Positions 46,301 to 53,795 are shown, counted from the first letter of the stretch. The stretch is 64,000 nt of DNA from Deinococcus roseus (GCF_014646895.1 NZ_BMOD01000018.1:1-64000), one strand, 5' to 3'. Notes: a model not told the origin generated them from the sequence alone. Numbers and translations: made by a program.

Positions 46301-46461
46301 TTTCGCCTGAACTGTGGGAGAAAGAGCGGGTGCTCCTCAGGGACGTGCAGTTACTGATTGTGGAGGGCCGGGTGCAAGCAAGTGGTGTAAATGTGGCTTT
46401 GGTGGCCGAATCCTTGTGGTGCCTGGTGCGCAGGCCTCAATTGGTGTCCCAGAAGTCGTGA
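43318..46461 (+). CDS. dnaE2: Error-prone DNA polymerase DnaE2
   Basis: A 1047-residue C-family polymerase. The N-terminal PHP domain is degenerate (FCHSFFSLGAGTSSPRRLVE). The palm holds GRGSAAGSVLCFVLGITQVD, the catalytic Asp pair in MPDVDIDISSSRR (about residues 385-389) and the third Asp in LIKLDLLG (about 540). The fingers, HhH and OB fold (VRTAGWVISKQRPPSARGVA) follow; the length and missing C-terminal tau-binding region fit DnaE2 rather than replicative DnaE1. GTG 43318 has a GAGGAGG site and overlaps the previous gene. With ImuY it should carry out damage-induced mutagenic bypass under LexA control. Confidence 0.92.
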   Translation: MDPERDSRLNVVFCHSFFSLGAGTSSPRRLVETAKKFGYTHIALIDEACMGGAVELMEACQEHGLRPILGQTLQVQVELLGQTLTGAVVVLCQDRAGYAQLNDLITLQNEQGHVQPVQLQPFEVLTGGRRGLLGGLLLQGDFHRARLWLQHLKGLVDGHLFLQLWHDLCHGDDRMAQRMVQLAREEGLPCVAAPEIRYASEDQWPLYDALVCARLGTQIDQPHELRPVNGAQCIQPWEHFLQRLPYPEAIWTANRLAQMCSFDLLPDRLTPADASLPPNFSPHLYLMMRAYQGLEERYPPQLLTQADQRLTYELGIVRQHGLENFFLLATEVSDYCRENGILAAGRGSAAGSVLCFVLGITQVDPIKHGLLFERFLHGEKKAMPDVDIDISSSRRREVLAWVEKRFGEVGKEAMVCNRITYRLPSAVQDLARALGLPQQQAADLTKRLGRDFRHLRPGDAQKAAMIFDEVLGNAPAKTVLLDILSRMERGFVRHLAPHSGGVVLSREPLSHYSPLRTSSGGIRTLEFDKNDIETLGLIKLDLLGLRMFSAIENALAEIERVEGKRLDPARLPDHPKVWWRISRGDNIGAFQIESPGQMQLSARNQPRNLTELAHQVALFRPGPIQSNTVHPYLRRKAGKEKVPHLHPSITPILQGTYGTVLYQEQVLRICVHFAGLGWLQADRYRKKLSAWEDETELASLKVQFVEQAVTTHAGSDHPVSPDLAEQVFSMIAAFRGYGFAESHAVAFAQHAYVSAYLKEFFSAAYFVGILNHEPGMYSRQTITQECLKRGVEVLSLDINQSQVLFQVEVKKGLWGKPVQGIRFGLSGVKGLQEDSPARIVLERTRGLFASLQDFYTRVSLQSSEYEALVLGGAFDLLLSRRDALYQLKTLQGATRGGGGALFLPEVATPALVPLTERESHLLDMQFKRASESGRHIMDLYRTELQSLEVLPLRVLNDGDRVRTAGWVISKQRPPSARGVAFFALEDGPVRAQVIISPELWEKERVLLRDVQLLIVEGRVQASGVNVALVAESLWCLVRRPQLVSQKS

Positions 46462-47114
46462 GGGTGTGCTGCTTCGTTGAAGCAGGTAATGGCCAGCACC
46501 CATGCTAGGGTTTTCAGGTGTTGTGGTTTGGGCGCTTCAAGACCAAAGTCGCTTCAGGGGTCCGGTTGGAGCCTGTGTGATCAGCAGGTGGCACAGGGTT
46601 TCGTGTCATCTGATTTGAGTGCGTATGGCTTGGAGGGCAGCACCCTGCACAAATGGCAGGGAACATCCTGTGCAGGGGTGATGCCGCAGTCACTGCAAGG
46701 GCCTGTGATGCCTGTGCCCTGCAGGGTGTCTTGGAGGGATCTTGGGAGGGACATGGAGAGCACGGCCATGAACAGCAGGGCTGACAGCAGGGTGATTTGC
46801 AATGATATTCGTATGGGTGAGGGTTCGGAGGTCGGAGCTTGAAGCAGCATGCTTCATTATATTTACCTGTGAAGGTTTCCATCAGGGGTGGTTGACGCTG
46901 GCTTTTGCACCTTCAGTGAATGGAGGGCATTTTAGGCTTTGGTGTGGATGATTCTAACGGTTGCTGTGCGGGTTTTAATTCGCATTTTGCTTTTCAAAGT
47001 TTTTTGTGGTTGTCAATGGGGAAATGCCTATCCGTGAAATCCCTTACAATGGGATTTTGTTTTGGGTGGGATTACAATGATTTGGAGTTGAATTTGTTTT
47101 GGGGTGAAAGGTGC
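46462..47114. other. Spacer after dnaE2
   Basis: About 650 bases that contain only one plausible small gene, on the minus strand (46581-46850). The remaining parts show GC-rich, repeat-poor sequence and an AT-rich lead-in (46940-47100) to the GH19 gene. No hairpin with a T-run was found directly after dnaE2. Confidence 0.45.
46581..46850 (-). CDS. Possible small membrane or secreted protein
   Basis: An 89-residue frame with one hydrophobic helix (ISLQITLLSALLFMAVLSMS, about residues 15-34) and a Cys-rich tail (six Cys, including SDCGI, PCHLC and a terminal CATC). A perfect TATAAT box (46861-46856, minus strand) ends 5 bases before the ATG, matching the leaderless promoter spacing seen at lexA. 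No homology is recognised and there is no ribosome binding site, so the call is tentative. Confidence 0.42.
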   Translation of the reverse strand: MLLQAPTSEPSPIRISLQITLLSALLFMAVLSMSLPRSLQDTLQGTGITGPCSDCGITPAQDVPCHLCRVLPSKPYALKSDDTKPCATC

Positions 47115-47744
47115 GTGACTGCTGTGATCACAACTGATGTGATTGTTCGCCTGAACAAAAGAGTTCCCCAGCCTGATGCAGTGTCCCGGAGAATCACGCA
47201 GGCATGCAAGCAGTTTGGGATTGATGACAGGATCCAGCAGGCGCACTTTGTCGCGCAGTTGATGGCGGAGAGCAGCCTGATTCCCAAAGAGGAGAACCTG
47301 TCTTACACAGCGAGGCGCATCTTGCAGGTGTGGCCTTCTCGCTTCAAAAGCCTGGCTGAGGCTTTGCCTTACGAGAGGAACCCTGAGGCCCTGGCCAACA
47401 AGGTGTACGGCAATCGGGCTGAGCTTGGGAACGTCCATCCCGGTGATGGTTGGGTTTTCAGGGGGCGGGGGTACATTCAGTTGACGGGGAGACGCAATTA
47501 CACCCTGTATGGCAGGAGGCTGGGTGTGAATCTGGTGGATGCCCCGCAATTGCTGTTGCAGGCGGGGGTGGGGTCTCTGGCCGCTGCGGTGTTTTGGAGC
47601 GATCATGGTTGCAACGACATTGCTGCTGACCGCAGGTTGACGGTGCAGGACAAGTGTGCAAGGATCACCAAGAAAATCACGGGGTCGGAAAGGGACTGGC
47701 AGAGGCGTTTGGTGCTCACCCGACAGGTGCTGAATTTGTTGTAG
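47115..47744 (+). CDS. GH19-type chitinase/endolysin-like protein
   Basis: A 209-residue lysozyme-like fold enzyme that should cut peptidoglycan or chitin. Seen are QQAHFVAQLMAESSLIPKEE (catalytic Glu region), ENLSYTARRILQVWPSRF, NPEALANKVYGNRAELGN, GDGWVFRGRGYIQLTGRRNY (the strongly conserved substrate loop) and a C-terminal helix pair. GTG 47115 after GAAAGGTGC gives the expected family N-terminus; the frame stays open to 46920 without sensible coding. No signal peptide is seen, so release may need a holin-like partner or lysis. Such genes are often phage-derived, but no other phage gene is near. Confidence 0.82.
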   Translation: MTAVITTDVIVRLNKRVPQPDAVSRRITQACKQFGIDDRIQQAHFVAQLMAESSLIPKEENLSYTARRILQVWPSRFKSLAEALPYERNPEALANKVYGNRAELGNVHPGDGWVFRGRGYIQLTGRRNYTLYGRRLGVNLVDAPQLLLQAGVGSLAAAVFWSDHGCNDIAADRRLTVQDKCARITKKITGSERDWQRRLVLTRQVLNLL

Positions 47745-47783
47745 CCATGAGAGCAACAGCGACGTTTGCGGGTGTTTTCTGGT

Positions 47784-48020
47784 TCAGGTCTGGGGGTCTT
47801 CGTCCCAGTGGATGGTGATGCGTCTGGCCCCGAGGGCCTGCAGCACTTTCAGCAGGGTGTGGGTCACCAGGGGTTTTTGACCCTGCAGGTACTGGTTGAT
47901 GACCTGTCCGGGGTTTTTGCTGTCTGGGCTGATCTGCTGCCCGAGGTCTTTCTGGGTGCGCTTTTGGTGGCGCATGCGGGTGCGGATCTGGTCGATGAGT
48001 TGTTCTTCCAGGTTGGGCAT
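47784..48020 (-). CDS. 78-residue HTH regulator, copy 2
   Basis: Homologue of the regulator at 22820-23056, with the same length. Shared features: LIDQIRTRMRHQKRTQKDLG helix-turn-helix, PDSKNPGQVINQYLQG, and a terminal QALGARRITIHW strand. Its start faces the helicase gene across 115 bases that contain 21-bp tandem repeats, presumably its operators. Each copy of this regulator family sits divergent to an operon of unknown or DNA-modifying function, which suggests it travels as a control unit. Confidence 0.78.
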   Translation of the reverse strand: MPNLEEQLIDQIRTRMRHQKRTQKDLGQQISPDSKNPGQVINQYLQGQKPLVTHTLLKVLQALGARRITIHWDEDPQT

Positions 48021-48037
48021 GATTCACGTTAGCACAT

Positions 48038-48115
48038 CAATCTGTAGGATAGATTTATCAATCCAATAGATATAAAAATCAATCCAATAGATATAAAAAT
48101 CAATCCAATAGATTG
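48038..48115. repeat. 21-bp tandem operator repeats
   Basis: A 21-base unit (CAATCCAATAGATATAAAAA plus T) is exact at 48059-48079 and 48080-48100, with a partial copy from 48101 and a degenerate copy at 48038-48058. CAATC recurs every 21 bases (two helical turns), and in the last copy CAATC-CAATA-GATTG is palindromic. The array lies just upstream of a TAGAAT -10 box (48124-48129) placed 6 bases before the helicase ATG. Confidence 0.78.
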
Positions 48116-48135
48116 ATTTCTGATAGAATGGGTGC

Positions 48136-50298
48136 ATGGAAAAGGCGATCTTCCCCTCACTGGACATGCTTTTCTCCACCGGAGAACCCCCCAAAGACCT
48201 CATTTTGCAGCTTCCCACCGGGGCAGGAAAAACCCACCTTGCCCGACTGGCTTCCCAGCACACCGCGCATCAGGGCTTCAAAATTGTTTACCTGTGCCCG
48301 CTCAAGACCATGGCCCAGGAAATCCACGACACCTGGGCTGAAACCCTCAAAGTGGGCCTCTACACAGCAGACACCGAATTCACGGACCAGCCCCCGCTGG
48401 AGCAGGACGTGCTGATTTTCACCTACGAAAAATTCGAGTTCATCACCCGCTTCTGGCGCGAACACTGGGACTGGATTCCCCAGGTGAATTTGCTGGTGGT
48501 CGATGAATTCCACATGCTCGCCGATCCCCACCGGGGACCCACCCTGGAAAGCGCACTCACCCGTTTCCGCAGGCTGAACCCCTTCGTGCGCACCCTGGCC
48601 CTCTCTGCCACCCTTGGAAACCTCCCAGAGCTTGGAGAGTGGCTTCAGGCCGAAACGCATCACAGCACCCACCGACCTGTGCCTCTGAATTGGCGGGTGG
48701 TGCCCTTCACCGGCAGCTCCAAAGAAGACCTGCTGCAAGCAGAACTGATCACCCCCAAAAGCACCCTGGTGTTCGTGGGGTCCCGCAGCCGCGCCGAACA
48801 ACTCGCCAAGAAGTTTGGGGCCGCTGCGCACCACGCAGGCCTCAGTCCTCAGGCGAGACAGCACACCGAGGCCCAGTTTCGGGCAGGAAAAATCCTCACG
48901 CTTTTCTGCACCCCCACCCTGGAGATGGGACTGAACCTGCCAGCCCAGCGGGTGATCCTCTACGACATGGAACGCTACCATCAGGGGGAGTACGTGCCGA
49001 TCAGCGTGAACAGTGCCTGGCAACGGGCAGGCAGAGCAGGCAGACCCGGACTGCACCTGGAAGGGGAAGCGGTGGTGTTCATCTACCGGTACCCCAGCCA
49101 TGCCCAGCCTTACCTGCAGGGGAAGTTCGAGCCCATCCGCAGTGGCCTCAAACACGGCCACCTCACCAGCTGGATTGTCGCGGAGGTTGCAGCCCGCACC
49201 AGCAGGACCCTGGAAGAACTGCAGTGCGCCTACCAGCACACCCTGCGTTCCAGGCAGCACCCGGAGGACCTGGGACGCCCTGTGAACAGCCTGATTTTCA
49301 CCGGAGCGCTGAAGGAGGAGGCGGGCTCACTGAAAGTCACCCGCACCGGCTGGATTGCCGCTCGGTACATGCTGCAGGTGGACACCGTCTTGCAACTCAG
49401 CGGTCAGTTCTCTGCTGACCTCACTTTCTTTGACCTGCTGGTGCTTGCGGTCAGCACGCCGGACGTGCAGGTCCTGCTGCCTTCCCGCGAAGCCCTCCGT
49501 GATCTGCTTTTCCGGGTGGGCCGCGAGCCCCGCACAATGCTCACAGGCACCCCCAGTCGGGACCTCACCACCCTGCCCATCACCCACGCGGAACTGCTCG
49601 GCGCGTACCACACGTCTTGCGTGCTGCGCAGCCACACCCGCCAGGAAGAACCCACCGTGCCCACTTCTGACCTCCGGCAGGCCTCAGAGCAGGTGTGCCG
49701 GGTGCTGCAGGCCTTCGCCGAACTGCTTCCGGTTCAGGACAACCCGGCTTTCCTGGAGGTGCAACGGAAAACCCGGGTGCTGGCCTTGATGGTCAGGCAT
49801 GGCCTGACCGAGGAACACGCCACGTTGACCTTGATTCCAGGCATCGGGGGGGTGCATGCCCGCACATTGCTGGAGAGGGGCATCACAGACATTGAGGGTC
49901 TCGCGCTCAGTGATCCGGCCAGCTGGGCCGGGGAGGGGATCCGTCTGGAGCGTGCTGAGAGGTGGGTCGAACTTGCAGCAGGGCTGGTGAAGTCCTGTGG
50001 TGCCTGGACCTTCAAGGAAGACCTGCCCTTGCTGCTGCAACCCCAGGATGAACCCCAGCTGGACGAGCAGGCCTGGTACCGGGCGATGCGGGCACGGGAA
50101 CTCACCGTGCACCCCACCAGCACCCCAGGGGTTTTTGAGGTGGTGGGGTTCGATCCACGCACCGTGAATCTGAACCTGGGTTTCACCCGGAAATGCAATT
50201 GCCTCGATTCGCGCAGGGGCCACGATTGCAAGCATTTGCTGGCCGTGCAGCGCTTCCTGGCCCTCTCGCAGACTTTTCCCAAGGAGAAAACTGCATGA
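48136..50298 (+). CDS. Hel308-like superfamily 2 helicase with SWIM zinc finger
   Basis: A 720-residue helicase. Motif I is PTGAGKT (27-33), motif II DEFH (123-126), motif III SAT (157-159), and motif VI QRAGRAGRPG (about 296-305). A winged-helix region, a helix-hairpin-helix (LIPGIGGVHARTLLERGI, about 566-583) and a C-terminal SWIM zinc finger (C687, C689, C698, H700) follow. Hel308/Ski2-type enzymes unwind DNA or RNA; the SWIM finger adds nucleic-acid or protein binding. The ATG lies 6 bases after a TAGAAT box and has no ribosome binding site. It overlaps the transglycosylase gene by 4 bases (ATGA), so the two products probably act together. Confidence 0.85.
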   Translation: MEKAIFPSLDMLFSTGEPPKDLILQLPTGAGKTHLARLASQHTAHQGFKIVYLCPLKTMAQEIHDTWAETLKVGLYTADTEFTDQPPLEQDVLIFTYEKFEFITRFWREHWDWIPQVNLLVVDEFHMLADPHRGPTLESALTRFRRLNPFVRTLALSATLGNLPELGEWLQAETHHSTHRPVPLNWRVVPFTGSSKEDLLQAELITPKSTLVFVGSRSRAEQLAKKFGAAAHHAGLSPQARQHTEAQFRAGKILTLFCTPTLEMGLNLPAQRVILYDMERYHQGEYVPISVNSAWQRAGRAGRPGLHLEGEAVVFIYRYPSHAQPYLQGKFEPIRSGLKHGHLTSWIVAEVAARTSRTLEELQCAYQHTLRSRQHPEDLGRPVNSLIFTGALKEEAGSLKVTRTGWIAARYMLQVDTVLQLSGQFSADLTFFDLLVLAVSTPDVQVLLPSREALRDLLFRVGREPRTMLTGTPSRDLTTLPITHAELLGAYHTSCVLRSHTRQEEPTVPTSDLRQASEQVCRVLQAFAELLPVQDNPAFLEVQRKTRVLALMVRHGLTEEHATLTLIPGIGGVHARTLLERGITDIEGLALSDPASWAGEGIRLERAERWVELAAGLVKSCGAWTFKEDLPLLLQPQDEPQLDEQAWYRAMRARELTVHPTSTPGVFEVVGFDPRTVNLNLGFTRKCNCLDSRRGHDCKHLLAVQRFLALSQTFPKEKTA

Positions 50299-51125
50299 AA
50301 TTCATTCCAGTCACCACTTTCGGTCCCCGTTACCCGCTGGATGATCTGATTCGCCCTTACTTGCCCCGACTGGTGGACACCGTGATGGTGTCCTACCAAT
50401 ACGCCCTGCAAATGAGCCCGGAGAAACGCCCCCCGCTGGCCTTGATGGTGGACTCCGGTGGGTTTGTGAGCCGCAGGTCAGATGCCAGACTGATCCCCAT
50501 GCATGACCGGGCGGCCATCCAGGTGGGCAGCGAACTGCTCACCCCGGAAGAAGTACTGTCTTTTCAGGAAGCACACGCCGACACGGCTTTCACCCTGGAT
50601 TTCATGCTCACCCCGGAGTTGAGTGCCAGAGAACGCAGGAAGCGTTGCGAGTGGACCGTCACCAATGCCGTGTGGGCCAAGCAGAACCAGCAGCACTCCA
50701 GCATGAAACTGTATGCCAGTTTGCAGGCCTGCTGTGCCCACACGGCCCGGGAAGCTGCGAAGACCTACCGGGATGCAGGTTTTGATGGAATTGGTGTGGG
50801 GGGACTGGTGCCGCGACTGAACGACAAAACGGAATTGAGAACCCTCCTTGAACCTGTCCTTGAAGAGGCAGGGGATTTGCCAGTGCACGCTTTTGGGCTG
50901 GGAAGCCCGAAGTTGCTGCTCCTGCTGCAGGAGATAGGGGTTCATTCTGCAGACTCCAGCAGTTTCGTGCAGTGGGCAGCGAGCGGAGAGAACTGGCAGG
51001 GCAAAGTCCCACAGGGCCACCTCTCTCCTCATGGACGCATGCATCTGGCCTTGCAGAACCTGCAGGAGGTGTTGCTGACCCTGGGGGATCCAGCGGTTCA
51101 GTTTTGCTTGCGTCAGACCGCATGA
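50295..51125 (+). CDS. DpdA/TGT-like transglycosylase
   Basis: A 276-residue TIM-barrel protein of the tRNA-guanine transglycosylase superfamily. Landmarks are LMVDSGGFVS (nucleophile-type Asp53), TLDFMLTPEL (Asp102), YASLQACC, GFDGIGVGGLVPRLND, VHAFGLGSPKLLLLLQ and SADSSSFVQW (Asp220). These match the short DpdA-type enzymes that insert 7-deazaguanine bases into DNA better than tRNA enzymes, and the C-terminal CxCxxC...H zinc site of bacterial TGT is absent. Co-translation with a DNA-helicase-like protein supports a nucleic-acid base-exchange role. No preQ0 synthesis gene is in the window. The DNA-versus-RNA target is inference. A terminator follows. Confidence 0.75.
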   Translation: MKFIPVTTFGPRYPLDDLIRPYLPRLVDTVMVSYQYALQMSPEKRPPLALMVDSGGFVSRRSDARLIPMHDRAAIQVGSELLTPEEVLSFQEAHADTAFTLDFMLTPELSARERRKRCEWTVTNAVWAKQNQQHSSMKLYASLQACCAHTAREAAKTYRDAGFDGIGVGGLVPRLNDKTELRTLLEPVLEEAGDLPVHAFGLGSPKLLLLLQEIGVHSADSSSFVQWAASGENWQGKVPQGHLSPHGRMHLALQNLQEVLLTLGDPAVQFCLRQTA

Positions 51126-51494
51126 AGGGTCAGCTGCCCAACAAACGCCACATCAGGCAAAAGAAAAAGACCGTGGACTTCCCACGGTTTTTCTGTGGTG
51201 AGACAAGGTGTCGGTTCCAATGGGTGCTTAGAGCAGGCATGACTTTGACACATCTGAAAAGCAGCGCCTGTAGGAGAGGGCAAGGTTGCCGTTTTCATGG
51301 CTGATCGAAGGCAATTCCCGGTGCATCATGCTTTTTCTGAGGATTATACAAGGGTAAATTTTTTGTTTGAGATGATATTTGTTCATTCCCTGCATAAACT
51401 TGGAGCAATAAGGGAATTCCCTGGCTGTACAAGAACATGTGCCACTGAGGAATTTGGTTATGCTTAATTTGTGCATCATCAATTTGGATTCAAA
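51126..51494. other. Intergenic region after the transglycosylase
   Basis: About 370 bases without a gene. It holds a terminator (51164-51192), an AT-rich tract (51320-51400) and a perfect 12-base palindrome AGGGAATTCCCT (51411-51422) about 70 bases ahead of the nuclease gene, which could be a regulator site. Confidence 0.5.
51164..51192 (+). terminator. Intrinsic terminator of helicase-transglycosylase operon
   Basis: ACCGTGG (51170-51176) and CCACGGT (51182-51188) form a stem with a 5-base loop, preceded by AAAAAG and followed by TTTTC, 39 bases after the stop at 51125. Confidence 0.8.
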
Positions 51495-52103
51495 ATGTCT
51501 CTGTGCTTTTTTTGCCTGTTGGTCAGTTCCGCAGGTCAGGCTGAAGCAGTGTCCTGGAGTGGGCTGGCCAGTGTGGTTGATGGCGACACGCTGCTGCTGC
51601 ACGGCCAGAAGCATAGGTTGTGGGGCATCGATGCCCCGGAATCCAGCCAGAGTTGTCTTGATGGTGACAACAAATCTTTCCGCTGTGGTCAGCAAGTGGC
51701 TTTGCGACTCGCCGACAAAATACGCCACAAGACCATCACCTGCGTCAAAAAAGACCAGGACCGTTATGGTCGCATGGTATCGGTGTGCAGCATCCAGGGG
51801 GACAGCCGCAGCCTCAATGCCTGGCTGGTGTCCCAGGGGAATGCGTTCGCATACACGCAATACAGCAGATCCTTCCTGCCCGAACAACAGCAGGCCAAAA
51901 CCAAAAAGCTGGGTTTGTGGTCCGGCAGGTTCCAGTGGCCGTGGGAGTACCGCAAAAACCCCCAGTCTCCCCTCTCCACCACAGAGGTCTACTACCGCAA
52001 CTGCAAGGAAGTCCGGGCGGCAGGGGTCGCCCCCCTCCATCAAGGCCAGCCCGGATACAGGGCTGCCCTTGATCAGGATCAAGACCGCCTGGCCTGTGAA
52101 TGA
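51495..52103 (+). CDS. Secreted SNase-type nuclease with Excalibur domain
   Basis: A 202-residue extracellular nuclease. The signal peptide (SLCFFCLLVSSAGQAEA) is followed by the thermonuclease core: VVDGDTLLLHGQKHRLWGID (Asp pair for Ca2+ and first catalytic Arg region), DAPE, KKDQDRYGRMVSVC (Arg, DRYGR) and LVSQGNAFAY. The last ~38 residues form an Excalibur calcium-binding domain (YYRNCKEVRAAGVAP, PGYRAALDQDQDRLACE) in which the usual DGxACE has Arg for Gly. ATG 51495 is preferred over GTG 51471. It stands alone downstream of a palindrome and upstream of another secreted protein. Confidence 0.9.
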   Translation: MSLCFFCLLVSSAGQAEAVSWSGLASVVDGDTLLLHGQKHRLWGIDAPESSQSCLDGDNKSFRCGQQVALRLADKIRHKTITCVKKDQDRYGRMVSVCSIQGDSRSLNAWLVSQGNAFAYTQYSRSFLPEQQQAKTKKLGLWSGRFQWPWEYRKNPQSPLSTTEVYYRNCKEVRAAGVAPLHQGQPGYRAALDQDQDRLACE

Positions 52104-52173
52104 TGTGCAGCCAACCGGGAAACCCCTGATGCAAGTTCGCCCTTCCACACTTTAGAATTCCAGCGAGGTCACC

Positions 52174-53205
52174 ATGCGAAAATCCCTCTTGATGCTTTCA
52201 CTTCCACTTTATGCTTCTATCGCCCAGGCCCAGACCACAGACACCCAGGCTTTCCTCACCCTCAAATCCTTTGAGTGCGTGCAGGGAGCCCGTGACTGCT
52301 CGGTCAACCAGAGCCTGTATTCCAGCCTCAAAGAGGCCCTGCAGAAATCCAACCGTTTCCGCATTTTCGAAGACCAGAACGTCAGCGAACTCACCCTCAG
52401 CGGAGCCATCACCGACGTCAGACAGGTGACCACGGGCATTCTGGGCTTCACCGAAACCACCCTCATCGTCAAAGTCAGCGTGGAACTGAAAGACCACGTC
52501 AGTTCAGAAGTGCTGTGGGCCGGAAACTTTGAAGGCAACTCCAAAGCCGGAGGAGCAAACTTCTTTGGCATTCAGGTCCAGGAAAGCAATTCTGTTGCGG
52601 TTGCAGCGGCCAGTGTGGCCAACCAGGTCACCAGCCAGTTGCTGACCGTGCCTGCCCTGAAAGGCTACCTCACCCACCAGCCAGGAGAGCGCGCCATTCC
52701 CCGGCAGGCAGCAGTGCCTCAAAACACCCCACAGCAAGGCAACACCTTCACCCCACAACCGGCAGGCAACGCTTCAGTGGGATCTTCGGTGGAACTGTTC
52801 TTGCTGTCCCTCAAAACCCTGAATTTCTCTGGACTGAATTCCCTGCTCACCGACGATTACGTCAACAGCTTTGCCCTGGAAGGCCTGCAGAAACAAATCA
52901 CCGCAGAAGCCGTGAGCAAAGCCTCCCAGGTGCAGTACCGCTACCAACTGCAATCCCAGTCTCCTCAGGTCACCACCCTGAACCTGGGTTACACCCTGCC
53001 CGGCCAGGGGGAGAAGTTGATCAGTTTGACGTTGATGGACGCCAGTGTGATGCAAATGCCTGGCAAGACCGGGATGCGGGTGGTTTATTTTGCCCCCACC
53101 AGTCCTTACGCTTCTGCCATCAACACCATGCCGATGTTCAAGGTGTCTGTAGATGGACTGACGCAACTGTTGGCCGATGTGAAGGCTTTTTCTGGAATCA
53201 ACTGA
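52174..53205 (+). CDS. Secreted CsgG-like-domain protein
   Basis: A 343-residue exported protein. A signal peptide (KSLLMLSLPLYASIAQA) precedes a domain like the CsgG/LpoB alpha/beta fold: LYSSLKEALQKSNRFRIFED, LTLSGAITDVRQ, VKVSVELKDHVSSEVLWAGN, FEGNSKAGGANFF. A Pro/Gln linker (about 170-205) joins it to a C-terminal domain (VELFLLSLKTLNFSGLNSLL, YRYQLQSQSPQVTTLNLGYT) that is not recognised. The Cys pair near residues 35 and 42 may form a disulphide; no lipobox is present. Such proteins usually act in envelope assembly. It follows the SNase gene by 70 bases. Confidence 0.72.
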   Translation: MRKSLLMLSLPLYASIAQAQTTDTQAFLTLKSFECVQGARDCSVNQSLYSSLKEALQKSNRFRIFEDQNVSELTLSGAITDVRQVTTGILGFTETTLIVKVSVELKDHVSSEVLWAGNFEGNSKAGGANFFGIQVQESNSVAVAAASVANQVTSQLLTVPALKGYLTHQPGERAIPRQAAVPQNTPQQGNTFTPQPAGNASVGSSVELFLLSLKTLNFSGLNSLLTDDYVNSFALEGLQKQITAEAVSKASQVQYRYQLQSQSPQVTTLNLGYTLPGQGEKLISLTLMDASVMQMPGKTGMRVVYFAPTSPYASAINTMPMFKVSVDGLTQLLADVKAFSGIN

Positions 53206-53264
53206 ACCTTTGGGTCACCCGACGCAAAACACTTCAACAAGAAAACCTGAATACGGAGGTCCAC

Positions 53265-53555
53265 ATGGGAACATGGCTCACTGGAACACTGAAAGTCACT
53301 GGAAGCAAGAACTTTTCTCAGGGCGAAGGCAAAGCCACAGAACTTGTGACCAGCGACTTCAATCAAAAACTCAAAGAGAAATTGGAGCAGTACTTTCCCA
53401 ACGCAAGCATCATGGTTGATGTCTCTCACAGCCTTGAGCCTTCAAAATACTTGATGATCGACCATCCCCTCCAGAGGGACCAGACATTTGCCAGTTTGGA
53501 TCTGGCAGTGGACAAACTGGAAGTGGAAGCATACCAAGAGGCCCTCAGGACCTGA
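53265..53555 (+). CDS. Small hypothetical protein, 96 residues
   Basis: Unknown family. CGGAGG precedes the ATG with good spacing. The sequence (GTWLTGTLKVTGSKNFSQGE, LKEKLEQYFPNASIMVDVSH, DLAVDKLEVEAYQEAL) suggests an alpha/beta fold with Gly-rich start. It may be cotranscribed with the CsgG-like gene 59 bases upstream. A strong terminator follows at 53619. Confidence 0.65.
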   Translation: MGTWLTGTLKVTGSKNFSQGEGKATELVTSDFNQKLKEKLEQYFPNASIMVDVSHSLEPSKYLMIDHPLQRDQTFASLDLAVDKLEVEAYQEALRT

Positions 53556-53618
53556 TCAACTTCCGAAGGTTTGGTGATTGAAATCGGCGGTGTTCATTCT
53601 GCGCTCCACTCTGCTTCA

Positions 53619-53643
53619 ACCCCTGCAAATGCAGGGGTTTTCA
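53619..53643 (+). terminator. Intrinsic terminator
   Basis: ACCCCTGCA (53619-53627) and TGCAGGGGT (53630-53638) form a perfect 9-bp stem with a 2-base loop followed by TTTTC, 63 bases after the stop at 53555. Confidence 0.8.
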
Positions 53644-53795
53644 TGTTTGCAGAGAAGAGGATTTTATTCTCAAAGGAAACACGGACTGGAAAACTATACT
53701 GCAATTCCAGGTTTTTCGTAATGGAGTTCTTCCCTATTAAAAATGATCTGAGCTTCCGCAAGAATTTAAATTGGGTGATAAGGCGGAGGTAAATT

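Noticed and set aside
47115..47744. Prophage based on the GH19 lysozyme
   Set aside because: No capsid, tail, terminase or holin gene lies nearby; a single lysozyme-like gene is not enough.
47784..51125. A full dpd DNA-modification cluster
   Set aside because: Only a helicase and a DpdA-like enzyme are present; no dpdB/C/D-type genes or preQ0 synthesis genes are in the window.
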